This document shows positions 48,952 to 61,200 of a stretch of 64,000 nt of DNA, piece after piece (the first letter of the stretch is position 1; each line of letters opens with the position of its first letter). The notes below the pieces were generated by a model, which made no database searches, was not told where the DNA came from, and was given only the letters and a program-made list of their open reading frames with translations. The stretch comes from Delphinus delphis. Lineage: Eukaryota; Chordata; Mammalia; Artiodactyla; Delphinidae. The stretch spans positions 6,563,501 through 6,627,500 of the forward strand of contig NC_082689.1 in the NCBI RefSeq assembly GCF_949987515.2. The letters are read 5' to 3'. The position numbers and the translations under genes are program-made.

Positions 48952-49070
48952 ATTGGCTGGGAGAAAGCTGCGACAACCTGTTTGAAAGGCCCAATCGGCA
49001 CCCGGCCTTTCCGAGACAGCCAATGGGAAACCGGAGGGGCGGGCCGGAAGGGCGGGAGTCGCTATTTGAA
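48952..49070 (+). promoter_or_regulatory. HJURP: CCAAT-box triplet with CHR motifs (cell-cycle promoter)
   Basis: Three NF-Y-type boxes: inverted ATTGG at 48952-48956, CCAAT at 48991-48995 and CCAAT at 49020-49024. Two TTTGAA CHR motifs lie at 48981-48986 and 49065-49070, and a GC box (GGGGCGGG) at 49036-49043. Spaced CCAAT boxes upstream of a CHR are the known signature of G2/M genes controlled by NF-Y and DREAM/MuvB complexes, which fits HJURP's cell-cycle role. Binding itself is inference. Confidence 0.7.
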
Positions 49071-49137
49071 CCGCGGCGCGGAGAGCAGTCCCCTGTTCGG
49101 CTTCCCGTCGAAGTAGGCATTTGGCTGTCTGCGAGCC

Positions 49138-49233
49138 ATGGAGGGCGAGGTTCTGGGAGAGGACGCGCTGCTGCAGAAGCTCAGGGACAGCCGCCGCCGC
49201 TTCCAGAGGCGCATGCAGCAGCTGATAGCGAAG
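49138..49233 (+). CDS. HJURP: HJURP coding exon 1 (residues 1-32)
   Basis: Starts MEGEVLGEDALLQK and ends QQLIAK|gtgcgg, phase 0. It encodes most of the long helix that contacts CENP-A. Kozak context gcgagccATGg is good. Confidence 0.96.
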
Positions 49234-52200
49234 GTGCGGCTCCCCCCGCTGGAGGGGAGGGGGAGCGGGACGGAAGGGGAAGGAGTAGGGGCGGGAGGGC
49301 AGGGTTGGGGACTGGGGGGCAGAGACGGGGGTTCGGGACCCCCGAGACTTGCAGCCTCGCGCTGGCGCCTTCTCAGCGCGGGTCAGGGGTTCCCCTCGGC
49401 CCTCCGATCTGACGGGATGCCCCTTCCTCTCCCGCAGTACAACCAGCCCTTCGAGGACGCCCCGGTGGTGCAGATGTCCACGCTGACCTACGAGACGCCC
49501 CAGGGTACGAGTCAGCCCCCCTTTCTGAATATTTACGGTTAAAAGTGTAACTAGAATAGTGTCCTACTAGAGTTTGAAATGCTGTCCCTGCTCTCTTGAA
49601 AATAAACCTTGTTCACCTAGTAGGTACTAAACCGTCACTAGTTCCCCTGAACGTATAAATTACTTAAATTACTTATTTCCAACAGAATTACTTATTAAAA
49701 CAGAATTCTGATGACACATAGATGCATCCTCATTAAAAATGTCCCCGCCTGGGTTGGCATCCCCGCTGGCTGTCTAATAGCCATGTCAGCTTGGGCCCAT
49801 TGCTTTAGCCAGGCTGTGACTCAGTTTCTTCACCTGTAAAATGGAAAGATGATGACAATAATATTTACTTGGCGTGGAGATTGTGACAGTTACAGAAGAC
49901 GAAGCTCTCGGAACAGTGCCTGGCACTAGTAAACACTCGTATTGACTGTTACTTGACGTTCTGAGTACTTTGGAATTTGACCAGAATCTAAGGAGAAGGA
50001 CCCATTCTGTTGAATGGTTGATGCTGCAAACTGACTTAAATCTCATGGATTCTCTTTGGTAAATAGCTGGAGAAAGTTTGCACTGGGTGAGGTCAGTGCC
50101 TGCCATTCAGCCTCATTCCAACTCAGTATTACCTACTAAGGAAAGTGAGTCTCAGACCCGGTTCTGCTGTGCACCAGACAGACAGACACAAAACAGTTTG
50201 TAATTAAATGAAATCCTATCTCTGCTTTTCCAGCTGGCCTAGCCATGCCCTGGGTGAAAAATTTATTCAGGCAGAAGCTAAGGTATTCCAGTAGTAGGTT
50301 TCTGTTACTCTGGCCTCTGTCAGGTGGTGACAAGTCTAACCGGGATGCAGGACTCAGGAGTGTGTAGGAATCATTCCTAAGGGTGCTGTCAACGGGCTTC
50401 ACAGTGTTCTCATGGCCTCTTCATGCAAGGATGGGCAGTGTCTGGAATGTTTTGGTCAGTTCACATATCTTGAACACCACTAATTTCACCAGTGAAAACT
50501 CATTTCAGACTCCAGTTTGATGAGAACAGTAGTCAAGCATCAAACACTTTAGCATGTGGAAGACCTGCTGAAGAGCTTGTGGAAACAGATTCCTGGAGCC
50601 ACTGACAGCAATGCTGGATGTGGATTCGGTGGGTCTGTGTGCTAACAAATTTCTAGCTGATGGGAGTGCAGCTCCCTAGACCTGTAGCTTCCCCTGGAGA
50701 GGCACTCAGTTAGGAAGTGGACTTTTTGATTAAATGCTAGCTGGCCACTCTTACAGGGTGAATTCCTGCAATTTAAGGCAAAACCATAGGGGGTAGATTG
50801 GAGCTAACAACCACACTGATTATGGTGAAGACAGCAGGTGAGTAAGAGTCATTCACATGTTGACAGCTAAGCATATACCTGTGCTTCTAAGAGTCTCAGG
50901 TTTCTCAACACCCTGCGAGGTGGGCACTGTTAGAATCATCAGTGTTTCATAGCAGAGGATACAGCAGAGAGAAGTTAAGGAACTTGCCTGTGGCACTTAG
51001 CCAAAGTGGCAAAGCTTTGGTTTGACTCCAAGCGCCTCTGTTCAAGCGTCGCTCTGTTCTGGAAAGGCCACACAGCTCAGTGGTCAGGACCCCAGAGAGT
51101 CACTCCCCTGGGTTTACAGCCTGGCCTCACCACATGGGCAAATGACCTGGGCTGGTTATTTCACCTTCTCCTTGCCGCTGTCCCCATCTGTACAGTGAAC
51201 TTGGTGAGTATCTATCCAAAAGGAATTAAGAGTACCATACGAGTTATATGTCAGTGAGTTGTAAATGAGGTGTACTTGGAAAGGGATAGACTGGAGCCTG
51301 GAAGAGTAAGCACCGTGTAATTATTGCTGCTGTTACCATCATCAACCACCATCTCAAGCCTCGCAACCCAATGATTGAATTTACCTGGGAGCCAACGGAG
51401 GTTTAGGGAGAGATTGAGTATCTTGCCCAGATCCTGCTAGCTAGTAAGCGCAGGACTCCAAAGCTCAGTGTTTACCCCCTGTGCCGAGGGCTTGCTCTGT
51501 AACGTGTACATTGTCCTGAGAAAGCGCTTGCATGGTACGTGGGGTAGAGAGGTTGCCCTCGAAAAGTGATCTCTCTCTCTGTAGTGTATGGATTACTCTC
51601 AGTGTATGTATTTTGAGGACAGTACTTGGCATACATACGTTCGTTGTTTCCATTTAACTTGTGGCTTTAATGCTGGGTTCAATGAGCTGCTTGCTACCTA
51701 CTAGGTAGGAGAGATTTTCATTAATGACAGATTTTTGTCTAGTGTTGATTTTTCAAAAACCTTCAACCTCACAAAGACGAGAAACAGCAGAATATCAGGA
51801 ATGTGGCTGGGTTATGTCTTGGTTATATTAGATCTTGCTGTTGCCTGTCACTTTGGTTTTCTTTGAATTCAGATTGAACAGAAACTCAGTGTTCATGATT
51901 ACTTAAGTAGTCATTTTTATTTCTTTTCTTAAGGATTGCGAATTTGGGGAGGAAGATTAATAAAGGAAAGAAATACGGGACAAATCCAGGTATTCAATGT
52001 CAAATTTTATTGCCACCATGCCTTGCCGTGGAGGAAGGTTGATGTGCATAAAGGTGGAGATGAGCTGGAACTGCGCGCAGGGGCCACTGCAGGGTGTCGT
52101 TCCACAGTTTTCTCACCCTAACTGCCCTGTTTTCTTGTGTGTAAGGATTTACTGAGACGCATGTCTTCTGTTGCTTGTCAAATGCAGGTAGGAGCTTGTG

Positions 52201-55200
52201 ATGCTCTTGCCCCTTGCATCCCCCTGTGTTTCCCCTGCCATGGACCAAGGGGCTCTGACAACTGGAACCCACCTGTAAGGTGGAGCCAGCTGGATAAGAC
52301 CTCCCCCACCCCAGCTGCAGCCACAGCTACCAGCTTGCTTTGCCGGGTCCGTACAGGAAAGACCAAATCCAGGTCCTTCCGGGAAGCAAAAAGGCATCTT
52401 TCCCTCTTCTGAAAGGAGCAAGAGATTAGGGAGAGGGTGCCCTGTGCCGTTCACTACCTTTTAAAACCCAGGTGTGTTTTTCCCGAGTTTATCCATGGAC
52501 ACAGCAGCTATGTGATCTGTTACCTTCATGGGAGGGGCCTTCCTACTGTGAGACCCAGGGCGTCTTGATTTTTTGTGGCAGTGACTTTTGTAAGGATGTC
52601 TGGTATCTTCTTAATCACCACTTCTCACCATGTGGTGCTTCCTCGTGGCCAGGTGGGGAGCCGGTGCCCAAGAATGAAAACATCAGCATTAGGGTTACAT
52701 AACAATTAACAGCAAATCTGAAATCAAATTTCCTCCTGATTGGTTATTTTAACACATAATACATTTAGTCATAGAAATGTTAGAAATACATATAACTACT
52801 GAAAATTAACCTGACTTGTATATGCAGAGATAAGAGATAGTCACTAATAATAATAATATTTTAGTATACTGTGACACCTGTATATGTATTTATAAATACA
52901 CATTTCTTTATCCCCTTTTTTCTTTTAAATACACTTTTTTTTACCCTCTTTTTTCCACTTGATACATCTTGTGAAAACTCCTCTTTGTCATCTGTTGTAT
53001 AATTCAATCTCCTTTTTAAAAGTAAACCTGCTCTCTCATTGCTAGTCATTTAGCTATTTTCACTTTCCTTTATTATAAGTCAGGATCAGCACTCTTTTCC
53101 TGCAAAAGTCTAGATCAGGGGTCCCCAACCCCTGGGCCATGGACCCTACCAGCCGCACAGCAGGAGGTGAGCGGCAGGCCAGCCAGCGAAGCTTCACCTG
53201 TATTTACAGCCGCTCCCCATTGCTCACATTACTGCCTGAGCTCTGCCTCCTGTCAGATCAACGGCGGCATTAGATTCTCATAGGAGCGCACACCCTACTG
53301 TGAACTGCACATGTGAGGATCTAGGTTGCACGCTCCTCATGAGAATCTAATGCCTGATGATCTGAGGTGGAGCTGAGGCGGTCATGCTAGCGCTGGGGAG
53401 CGGCTGCAAATCCAAATTTTCATTAGCAGAGAGGTTTGACGGCACAGAGACCATAATAAATCAGTTGCTTGCAGACTCATATCAAAACCCTATCAGTGAG
53501 TGACAAGTGACAATTAAGCTGCATCTTATGGACTAGACTGGACATAAGCAACACACTTCAAGTGTCACTGTCTCCCATCACCCCCAGATGGGACCATCTA
53601 GTTGCAGGAAAACAAGCTCAGGGCTCCCACTGATTCTGCATTATGGTGAGTTGTATAATTATTTCATTGTATATTGCAATGTAATAATAGAAATAAAGTG
53701 CACGATAAATGTAATACACTTGAATCATCCCCAAACCATACCCCCACCCCCACCCCCCACCCCTCCTGCCCCAGTCCATGGAAAAATTGTCTTCCATGAA
53801 ACCGGTCCCTGGTGCCAAAAAGGTCGGGGACCGCCGGTCTACATGATAAATATTTTAGGCTTTGCTGCCCATGGGGTCTCTGCTGCAGCCACTCAGCTCT
53901 GCATCGTAAGGGGAAAGCAGCCAAGGACAATAGGTGAACAGACAGGTACAGCTATGTTCCAATAAAACTTTATTTAGACCCCTATTATATACAGAGACAG
54001 AGAACCGTTCTTATCTCTTCCCAGTGCTGTCACCCCTGTTCAGTAAATGCCAAGAAGTGGGATCATTATGTCAAAGGATATGCATTCTTTAAATTATACA
54101 TAATAATGGTACCCACTGATCAGCCAGTGCTTGAATGGTCTTGGTGGCAAAGAGTTCTCATCTGGACATTTATTTAATGTTTTTACTTAAAATTAGGAGG
54201 AGCCCTCCCTGGAATCTACGGAATTTTAAGCCCCTTTCCTGGGATTAGAAAACTGGGCGTGGTCTGTGATGACAACTCAGATGTACAGCCTCACTCAGGT
54301 CACCACCTGCTGCCTGCCCTGGGGCTGTGGAGGCAGTAGGCCCCGTGGGCTGTGCATTGACTCAAGGGTTTGTCCTATCACATGGCCTGGGTTCTCTTTC
54401 CGACCCCAGAGCTGCCTGTAGTTAGACACTGGTGCCGATTGGCTGCTTCCCCGTGATTCTCAGGCCAAGTTCTGTGATGCCTCCAGACACAAAACAGCTC
54501 CGGACACTCTGCCCCATCCCAGCTCCCCCAGGCAAAGGTGGTGACATCCCCCAGGCAGGATTCACAGACACCTAGGAGATGATGCCTGGGCACTGCCCCG
54601 AAAGGGACAGGCCTCACCACGTTCTCACTCCTGTTCTTGCAAGCCTGGGGTGGTCCTAAAAATATTTTAGCCAATCTGGCATCTTGAATTCTCCAGTTTC
54701 CCTAATGAGAGCCCATCTATGGCATTCGTTATGGTTGTTAGAGAGGCCAGTTGTGCAGTTGAGGCTCTAGAGAGGGAAGCACGGCCTCCTCGGGGGCGGC
54801 CCACTGACTGCCCTGTGGGCTGAGCCCTGGTCAGGACAGCTGACCGCCCCGTGGCCAGAGCTCAGGTTGAAAGTGGCTCCCCAAGCCGGGGTCCCACCAC
54901 ATGCTGAGGCTTTTAAAGGAATTGTGGGTCTCGTGACATGGAGATAAATTCACTGTTAAGATAAAAGAGTCACAGAAAGTCCCCCAGGGGCCTCTGGAAT
55001 TTCCGGATTCTACCTGAGGATATGGTGACAGTTGTGTTCTGTTTCGTTTTGGCCTTGGCCCTGTGCTCGCCTCCAGACCAGGGCGTCCTGGGCCTGTCCA
55101 CTCCGTGCCCCTGTTTCCCCACTTTCCCTGCTCCATCACTTACCATCCAAGTGGTTTCTGAGGCAGCAGCTCTTGGCACGGCCAGAGGAAGAAAGCTCTG

Positions 55201-58200
55201 TTCTTTTTCCAAGGGAAAGCTTCTCTATCTGCTAGGAGTTTTGAGGCCTTTTGTACCATAATATTCTAGAAGAGAAGCCCCAGGAAACTTCCTGTTCTCT
55301 CATACGCTAAAGGAAGAGGAAGGATTGTCGGTGTGTTACTTGACAGTGGCTTTGAAATGTGTTATGACCGAATCAAGCGTATCTTATCGACTTCAAGGGC
55401 TCCCCGGTGAAGACGGACGACAGGACAGATGGATCCACGCGAGTCCCAGCTGGAGGTCATGAGCTTCCCTTGCCCTGCACACAAGTTGAGGGTGAGTGTC
55501 CTGGCACTAGAAAGCCAGGTCCGGAGGGACATGGGTTTTTTTGTCAGAACGTTTCAAGTCTAGATCCCTCACTCTGACTTTCTCCAAGGTGTATTTTAAA
55601 AACTAAAACATTTGAAAGTACCCTGTTACTTCTTTCTAAGCTCTTCTAAGGAGCTGTCTCGCTCACGGTTACATTGTGGTACTTGACACATAAACGGTAC
55701 TCGAATATTCTAGAATAATAAAGCCCTCACCCCCACCCACCCATTTTGTTTTGTTTTGACCTTTTGCCAAAAAAAAAAAAAAAAAAAAGATTAATCTCAA
55801 GAATTTATTAACAGTAAGACTTTGATGTGCCCTTGCGGGCTGGTGTCATGGACCACTAACTCCTACGCGCCCTGCAGGCATCCTTTCTCCCGCTTCCTGT
55901 TTCCGTGGGGCCTCCTTTCCCTTCCTCAGGCTAGCCGTGCTGCTGAGCCCCTGGCCCAGTCTGTTTTCTCAGAAATCCACCCATCATCTTTCTTTCTGTC
56001 CCAGCCTCTCCCTCTACCCTGGGTACATCCCATCAGCTCTCACCTTGAACACACAGAACAGAATTCGTATCTCCCGTCTCAGGCCCCTTTCTAGCTGCCT
56101 CCCTGTGTTCACCTTCCCTTCACAACCCAGTCTGTACCAGTGGCCCGTTTCACCGCCTCTGGTGTTCTTGCCCCCGTGCACGCCTCAGCTGGTCCCCTTC
56201 TGGCTTCTGGCTCCGGTTCAAAAGCACACCTTGTGGTGAGGCTCCCGGCGGCCCCGTGGCTGAATCCGGTTGGCATTCTTTGATTTTTATCCTGTTGTCC
56301 TCTCAGTAGCATTCAAAGCTTCTGGAAAGTCTGGCTGTGACCTCAGTGCCCCTGAGCTCCCCGGGCTTTCTCCCTCCTGTCAGCCCCTCTATCGTCCCAC
56401 CTCCCACCTTCGCTGGTGCCCTTTCCCGAGAGTTGGCATCTTTTTCCCTCACTCCAGTGGAATCCCGTGCCCAGACCCCCTCTGGGTGTGTTTATTGCCA
56501 GCGGCCTCTCTCCTTGAACTCTTGTCTGCACTCTGCATATCTCAGCTCAAAAAGCCAACCCAACAGACCTGTCCTCAGGACAAGGCCACCACCGTCTTCC
56601 CTGTAGAATGAGCCAGAAACCCAGCATCCTCTTGGCCTCAGCCCCTCCCTCTTCCTCATACCTGAGACAGCGCTGTCCCGTGCCTTTGCCACCACCGTCT
56701 CTCTTGCCGCTCTGCCCCATGCCCCCACGGTGCCAGCTCCTGTCTCCACCTGGCCTCCACCCCGCTGACACTTTTAAACGTGCGAGTCTGGTCACGTGAC
56801 TTCTCTGTTCAAAGCACTGCAATGGCTGCCTATTCCTCTGAAAGTGAAAAGAGTTCAGACCATGCCTGACCTGCCCACTGTCTTTTCGCTGCCCCCTGGA
56901 AGCCCCCTGGTACCCAGATCGGAGCAGACTCCCACTTTTACCTGTGTGCTCCACACCTGGCTCTTCCCCTTGTGGCAGCTAACCAGCTGAGTAATTACAG
57001 ACTCTGTAATTGTTCTTGAACACCCATGTCCTGTGGGACTGGCCTTTCTGCAGCCTTTGGCCACCCTGCCCAGGCCCTTGCCCGCACTGGGCAGTCAGAA
57101 ATATGGGTGGAGTCCTAAAGGGGAAACCGGTGGTCTTTCGGATCAGAACTAGAAAGAACTTGATGGAGATGTTTACTCATGGGTGTTATTTGTATCAATC
57201 TGAATTTTAACTCCATAAAGCCTTGGGTCCGTGAATTTCCTGCACTGCTTGAAATCAGTAGAAATAGTTCTTGAGCTGAACTGTCCAGTGTGGTAACCAC
57301 TAGCCACCTGTGACTATTCAGATTCACTGAAAATTAAGTGAAGTTTAAAATTCAGTTCCCTAGCCTCCCTACCTGCATTCCACGTGTTCAACAGACACGT
57401 GTGGCTAGTGGCTAACATCCTGGACAGCAGCTGGGGGACCTTCCGCCATCACAGAAGGTTCTACTGGACAGTGCTGGCCTAGAGGGACTCAGCTTCCAGG
57501 ATCGGAGGCCATGGAAAGAGCCAGAGGTGATACAGAAGTTGCTTTCCCGCGTCTCCCCGACTCTGGGCGTGTTCCTGTTCTGATGGTTTCTCTGCATGGC
57601 GACAGATGGCCACGTCCTATTAAAGGGGGCCACTTGAAGCAATAGGAGTTTTCACTGTAAGGTGTACTCAAGCAGTGCAAAAACTATCCTCGAGAGAAAA
57701 ATGCAAGCTTTCTTTAAAAATTCTGATGGAAATTTCCTTTGCTTTTAGATTCAGTAAGCAGTGACACTGATACAACTTTATTCCAAGAAGATGTGGTTGC
57801 TGGTAACTTGATGGTAAGACCTGTCTTTTGTAATGAAGGGACAGAGTTGAGGCTTGGGGACCAAGTACACATTCTCATGACCTGCATCTTCCTGTAAGTG
57901 CCCTTCTGAGACTCACTCTTTGCTGACATCACCCCTCAAGTCTCTGTCCCCACGTTCAGATCCCCTAAGGTAGCAAGTCACCCCTTCTCGGTTCAGCACG
58001 TACTGCCCCAGTTCAAGCCTGATTTACTGAACTTACGTAAATGTTGGGTGACGTTCCCTCTGCAAATAGAACAATCCCGGTGTGCCCTGGGCCTTGACCG
58101 ACCTCACGGTGTAGAAAGTTGGGTTCTGAGTCGGTCTTTCCCCATAGAGACGGTGTCATAAGGGAGGTGCTCTGGGGAGCGTTTCCAGGTCAGCACTCGG

Positions 58201-61200
58201 GATGGACGGGAACACACAGGACGGAATCCACCCGAGCCTCTGACCTCACCCCTGGGTCAGATGCCAGAACAGCTGGCATGTGGTTTTCCTCTAAAAGCAC
58301 TACTTTTGTACAGAGGTTTGCCCACACACCCGTGTGTGACTTGTAGTGTCTACCTAGAATTAGGTGGTGGCCCTGGGGGAGGAAAGGGGTGTGTTGTGAG
58401 GTGTTGTGTCGGGGTGGCAGTGAAGGGGAGCAGGCGGCCCTGACAGTAAAGGGCCAAGTTGTCGGCCATTCCCCGGTGTGTTCCTGTGTCCCCCCAGTCT
58501 GCAGCCCCAGGCCCTGACTAAGCCCCACCGGGGTGCACAGTGGAGGCTGAGGCCCCCCATTTCCAGTGTATGGCAGGTGAGGGATAGGAGAGGCAAGGGT
58601 TCCTGTCCCCTGAGTTGGCCACTGAACTTCTTTTCTTAGAAACATACCAACTGGGGTCAATTCCAGTAGTTGTGTCCTAAACTCGCCGAAGAATATTGTT
58701 TCTTTTTTTCTCTTGTTCTAGTAATATTGTCATAAACCTCTCCAAACTGGTATGTTTTGTCTTTCTATTTTCTTTCGGATTGTTACCATTGGGTCAGTTC
58801 CCTAAAGTCGGATTCCAGGGTCAGGTAGATTTTCAGAGGGTGCTGGACCACTTTGTGCTGCTAACAGTAGGAGGTAAAGAAGTGACTTCAAGGAACTTCA
58901 TTTAAAGACATGTACACTAACGGGCTTGCCAGTGTGTCCCAGGATCCCAGAGCTCGGCCGTACCCAGCAGCTCTTACGAATACTGACTTCTCTTTGGTGT
59001 CAGCCTGCAGTGCCCTGGAGCCCATTGAAAAATGAGCTAAGGAGGAAGTACTTGACACAAGTGGATATCCTGCTGCAGGATGAAGGGTGTTTGGAGGTAA
59101 TGTTTCCTAGGGCGTGTTTTCATATAAGTAAACCATGAACTAGAGACACACTGAGGTGTCATCTCGTCTTGTTCACTTGCTACAGAGCCTGCAGAGAGCA
59201 TTTCAACGGCTGCTTCCAAACCGTTTCGCTCACAGGCTCCCCAGTTGCCGCTCTTCCTGAGTAGACACTCTGGGACCCTCGGGCAACAGGATCGGCTGCC
59301 CGCTATGCTCTGGGCAGCTCACAGGCTCTAGTAGGGCCCCCACCCTCAGGCAGAGGGCTTTTAAGCCGCAGAATTAGGGAAGCTGTAGCGCCCACCTCCC
59401 TCCTTCCCTGCCATGACCGGGGCTGCCACGGGCCACAGGGCACCTGTTCTGCCTGCTTCGGCGGTGATGTTGGCGAGATCGGGGGCTGCGGTGGACCCCG
59501 TGGGAGGTGGGCAGCTCATCAGCCCCTCTCCCAGGCCTGGCAGACAGTTTCCTAGAGCTTTGCCTGAAGGAGAGCAGAAGGCTAAATATGGAGTTCACAC
59601 AAGGATGCCAACTCTTTAGTTTTCCAAGTCCTGTCAGTCTCATCTCCTAAAACAAAGGACATTTTTTTAAATTAATTTATTTGTGTTTTGGCTGTGATGG
59701 GTCTTCGTGTCTGTGCGAGGGCTTTCTCTAGTTGTGGCAAGCGGGGGCCACGCTTCATGGCGGTGCGCGGGCCTCTCACTATCGCGGCCTCTCTTGTTGC
59801 AGAGCACAGGCTCCAGACGCGCAGGCTCAGTAGTTGTGGCTCACGGGCCCAGTTGCCCCGTGGCATGTGGGATCCTCCCAGACCAGGGCTCGAACCCGTG
59901 TCCTCTGCATTGGCAGGCAGACTCTCAACCACTGTGCCACCAGGGAAGCCCCCAAAGGACATTTTAATACCAAATAACTAGGAAGTATGTGTTCTGGAAT
60001 AAATAATTCATCTCAGAGGCAGCCAACTTAACAGGAGCATGGATGTTTTCTTACGCTGCTGCTGACGGTGAGAAGCCTGTATCTGAACGAGCGGATGTCC
60101 GGGAAACGCCTTTTTCCTTTGTCTGGAAGCGGCAAGCGTGGCCTTTTGGTCGCCCTGCCAGTCGGGGAAGGAGGCCAGGGCCGGGACCAGCTCCGTTGTC
60201 CCAGCAACAGGTTCTCCTTCCCTCCATCCACCTGGACCGGCCGTCCTTGCTGTCAGAGGATAACGGTGGAGGAGGAAATGCCGCCAGACCTCCCGAGAGA
60301 GATTCTGGCAGACGTGGGGCAGTGGTGGCCCTTGGGCGGCAGGGGGCGATACCTGGAGGCCATGGGGGCAGAGCTCCTGGATCTTGCTAAGACAGCTCTT
60401 CCCACCACTGCTGGAGGCCCAGCCGGCCGCTGTCTGTCATCATGGTCGCACGTGTCACCACTGCAGCCGCAAACGGATGCGCCGTCAGTGGTTGGGAGAG
60501 CAGTTGGGGCAGGAAGCCCGAGCCGACACCTGACAACTCCTTTGTTAAAGTCATCTGCTTTGATTTCAGGGTGCCAGTTATGGAGAGGGAAAGGACACCC
60601 GTACGACCCTGGTCCCTTCATTGGCCTCGCCCGCCAGGCCTGCCCGAGGTGAGTGTGATGTAGAAACTTTGCACGGACCATTCACTTGTGGTAGAGCCAC
60701 GGCGCCCTGCGCTGGGCATGTTTCATCACCACGAACTGTGAGAGACACGTGCACGTCATAGGTAAATTATTACGTGTTAAGAAACAAAGTGCTCCTTCCT
60801 TCTGGGACTCGCATGCTAATTGCTAATTAGCTCTTTATCCCAACTTAGCATTTTGAAAATTTTTGAATCTCCAGAAATGTAGGACTCATACAATAAACAT
60901 CCTTTCCCTACATTTAGCAATTCACATTGTGTCACGTTTGCTCCATCACTCCCGACATACACGCACGTACATGTGTGCGTATGTATTTGCGTTCGTGTAT
61001 ATACCATCCCTAAATGCTCCAGTGTCTCCGAAGAACAGGCTGAGTCCCCTCAGAACCACATTAAACTTGGCACACGTTGAAATGTCACAGTGACACGATA
61101 CGGTTTCACCCAGTCGTGCCATCGTTGTCATTAGCAGCCTTTTTTGTTTGTTGAGCCAGCTCAGGACCCACTGGGGCACCACCTGTCGTGCTGACTGTCT

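Larger units (their letters stand above)
48640..49440. promoter_or_regulatory. HJURP: HJURP CpG-island promoter
   Basis: G+C and CpG rise sharply from about 48640 and fall after the short first intron. The island covers the presumed start site, coding exon 1 and intron 1. No TATA box is evident near the expected start. The transcription start is probably within about 80 bp upstream of the ATG at 49138. This is typical of a broadly expressed proliferation gene. Confidence 0.85.
49505..51933 (+). other. HJURP intron 2, with MIR debris
   Basis: Intron with several old MIR copies (listed separately) and no recognisable alternative exon. Confidence 0.7.
51990..55397 (+). other. HJURP intron 3
   Basis: 3.4-kb intron carrying the nested hAT elements at about 53080-53985. 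Otherwise unrecognised. Confidence 0.7.

Noticed and set aside
48837..49412. 191-codon open frame across the HJURP promoter and exon 1
   Set aside because: It is a different frame from HJURP exon 1, in a CpG island where stops are rare. It reads through the real splice donor.
60068..60652. 194-codon open frame overlapping HJURP exon 7
   Set aside because: Wrong frame relative to the conserved HJURP peptide. The exon 7 frame is fixed by its neighbours' phases and the human alignment.
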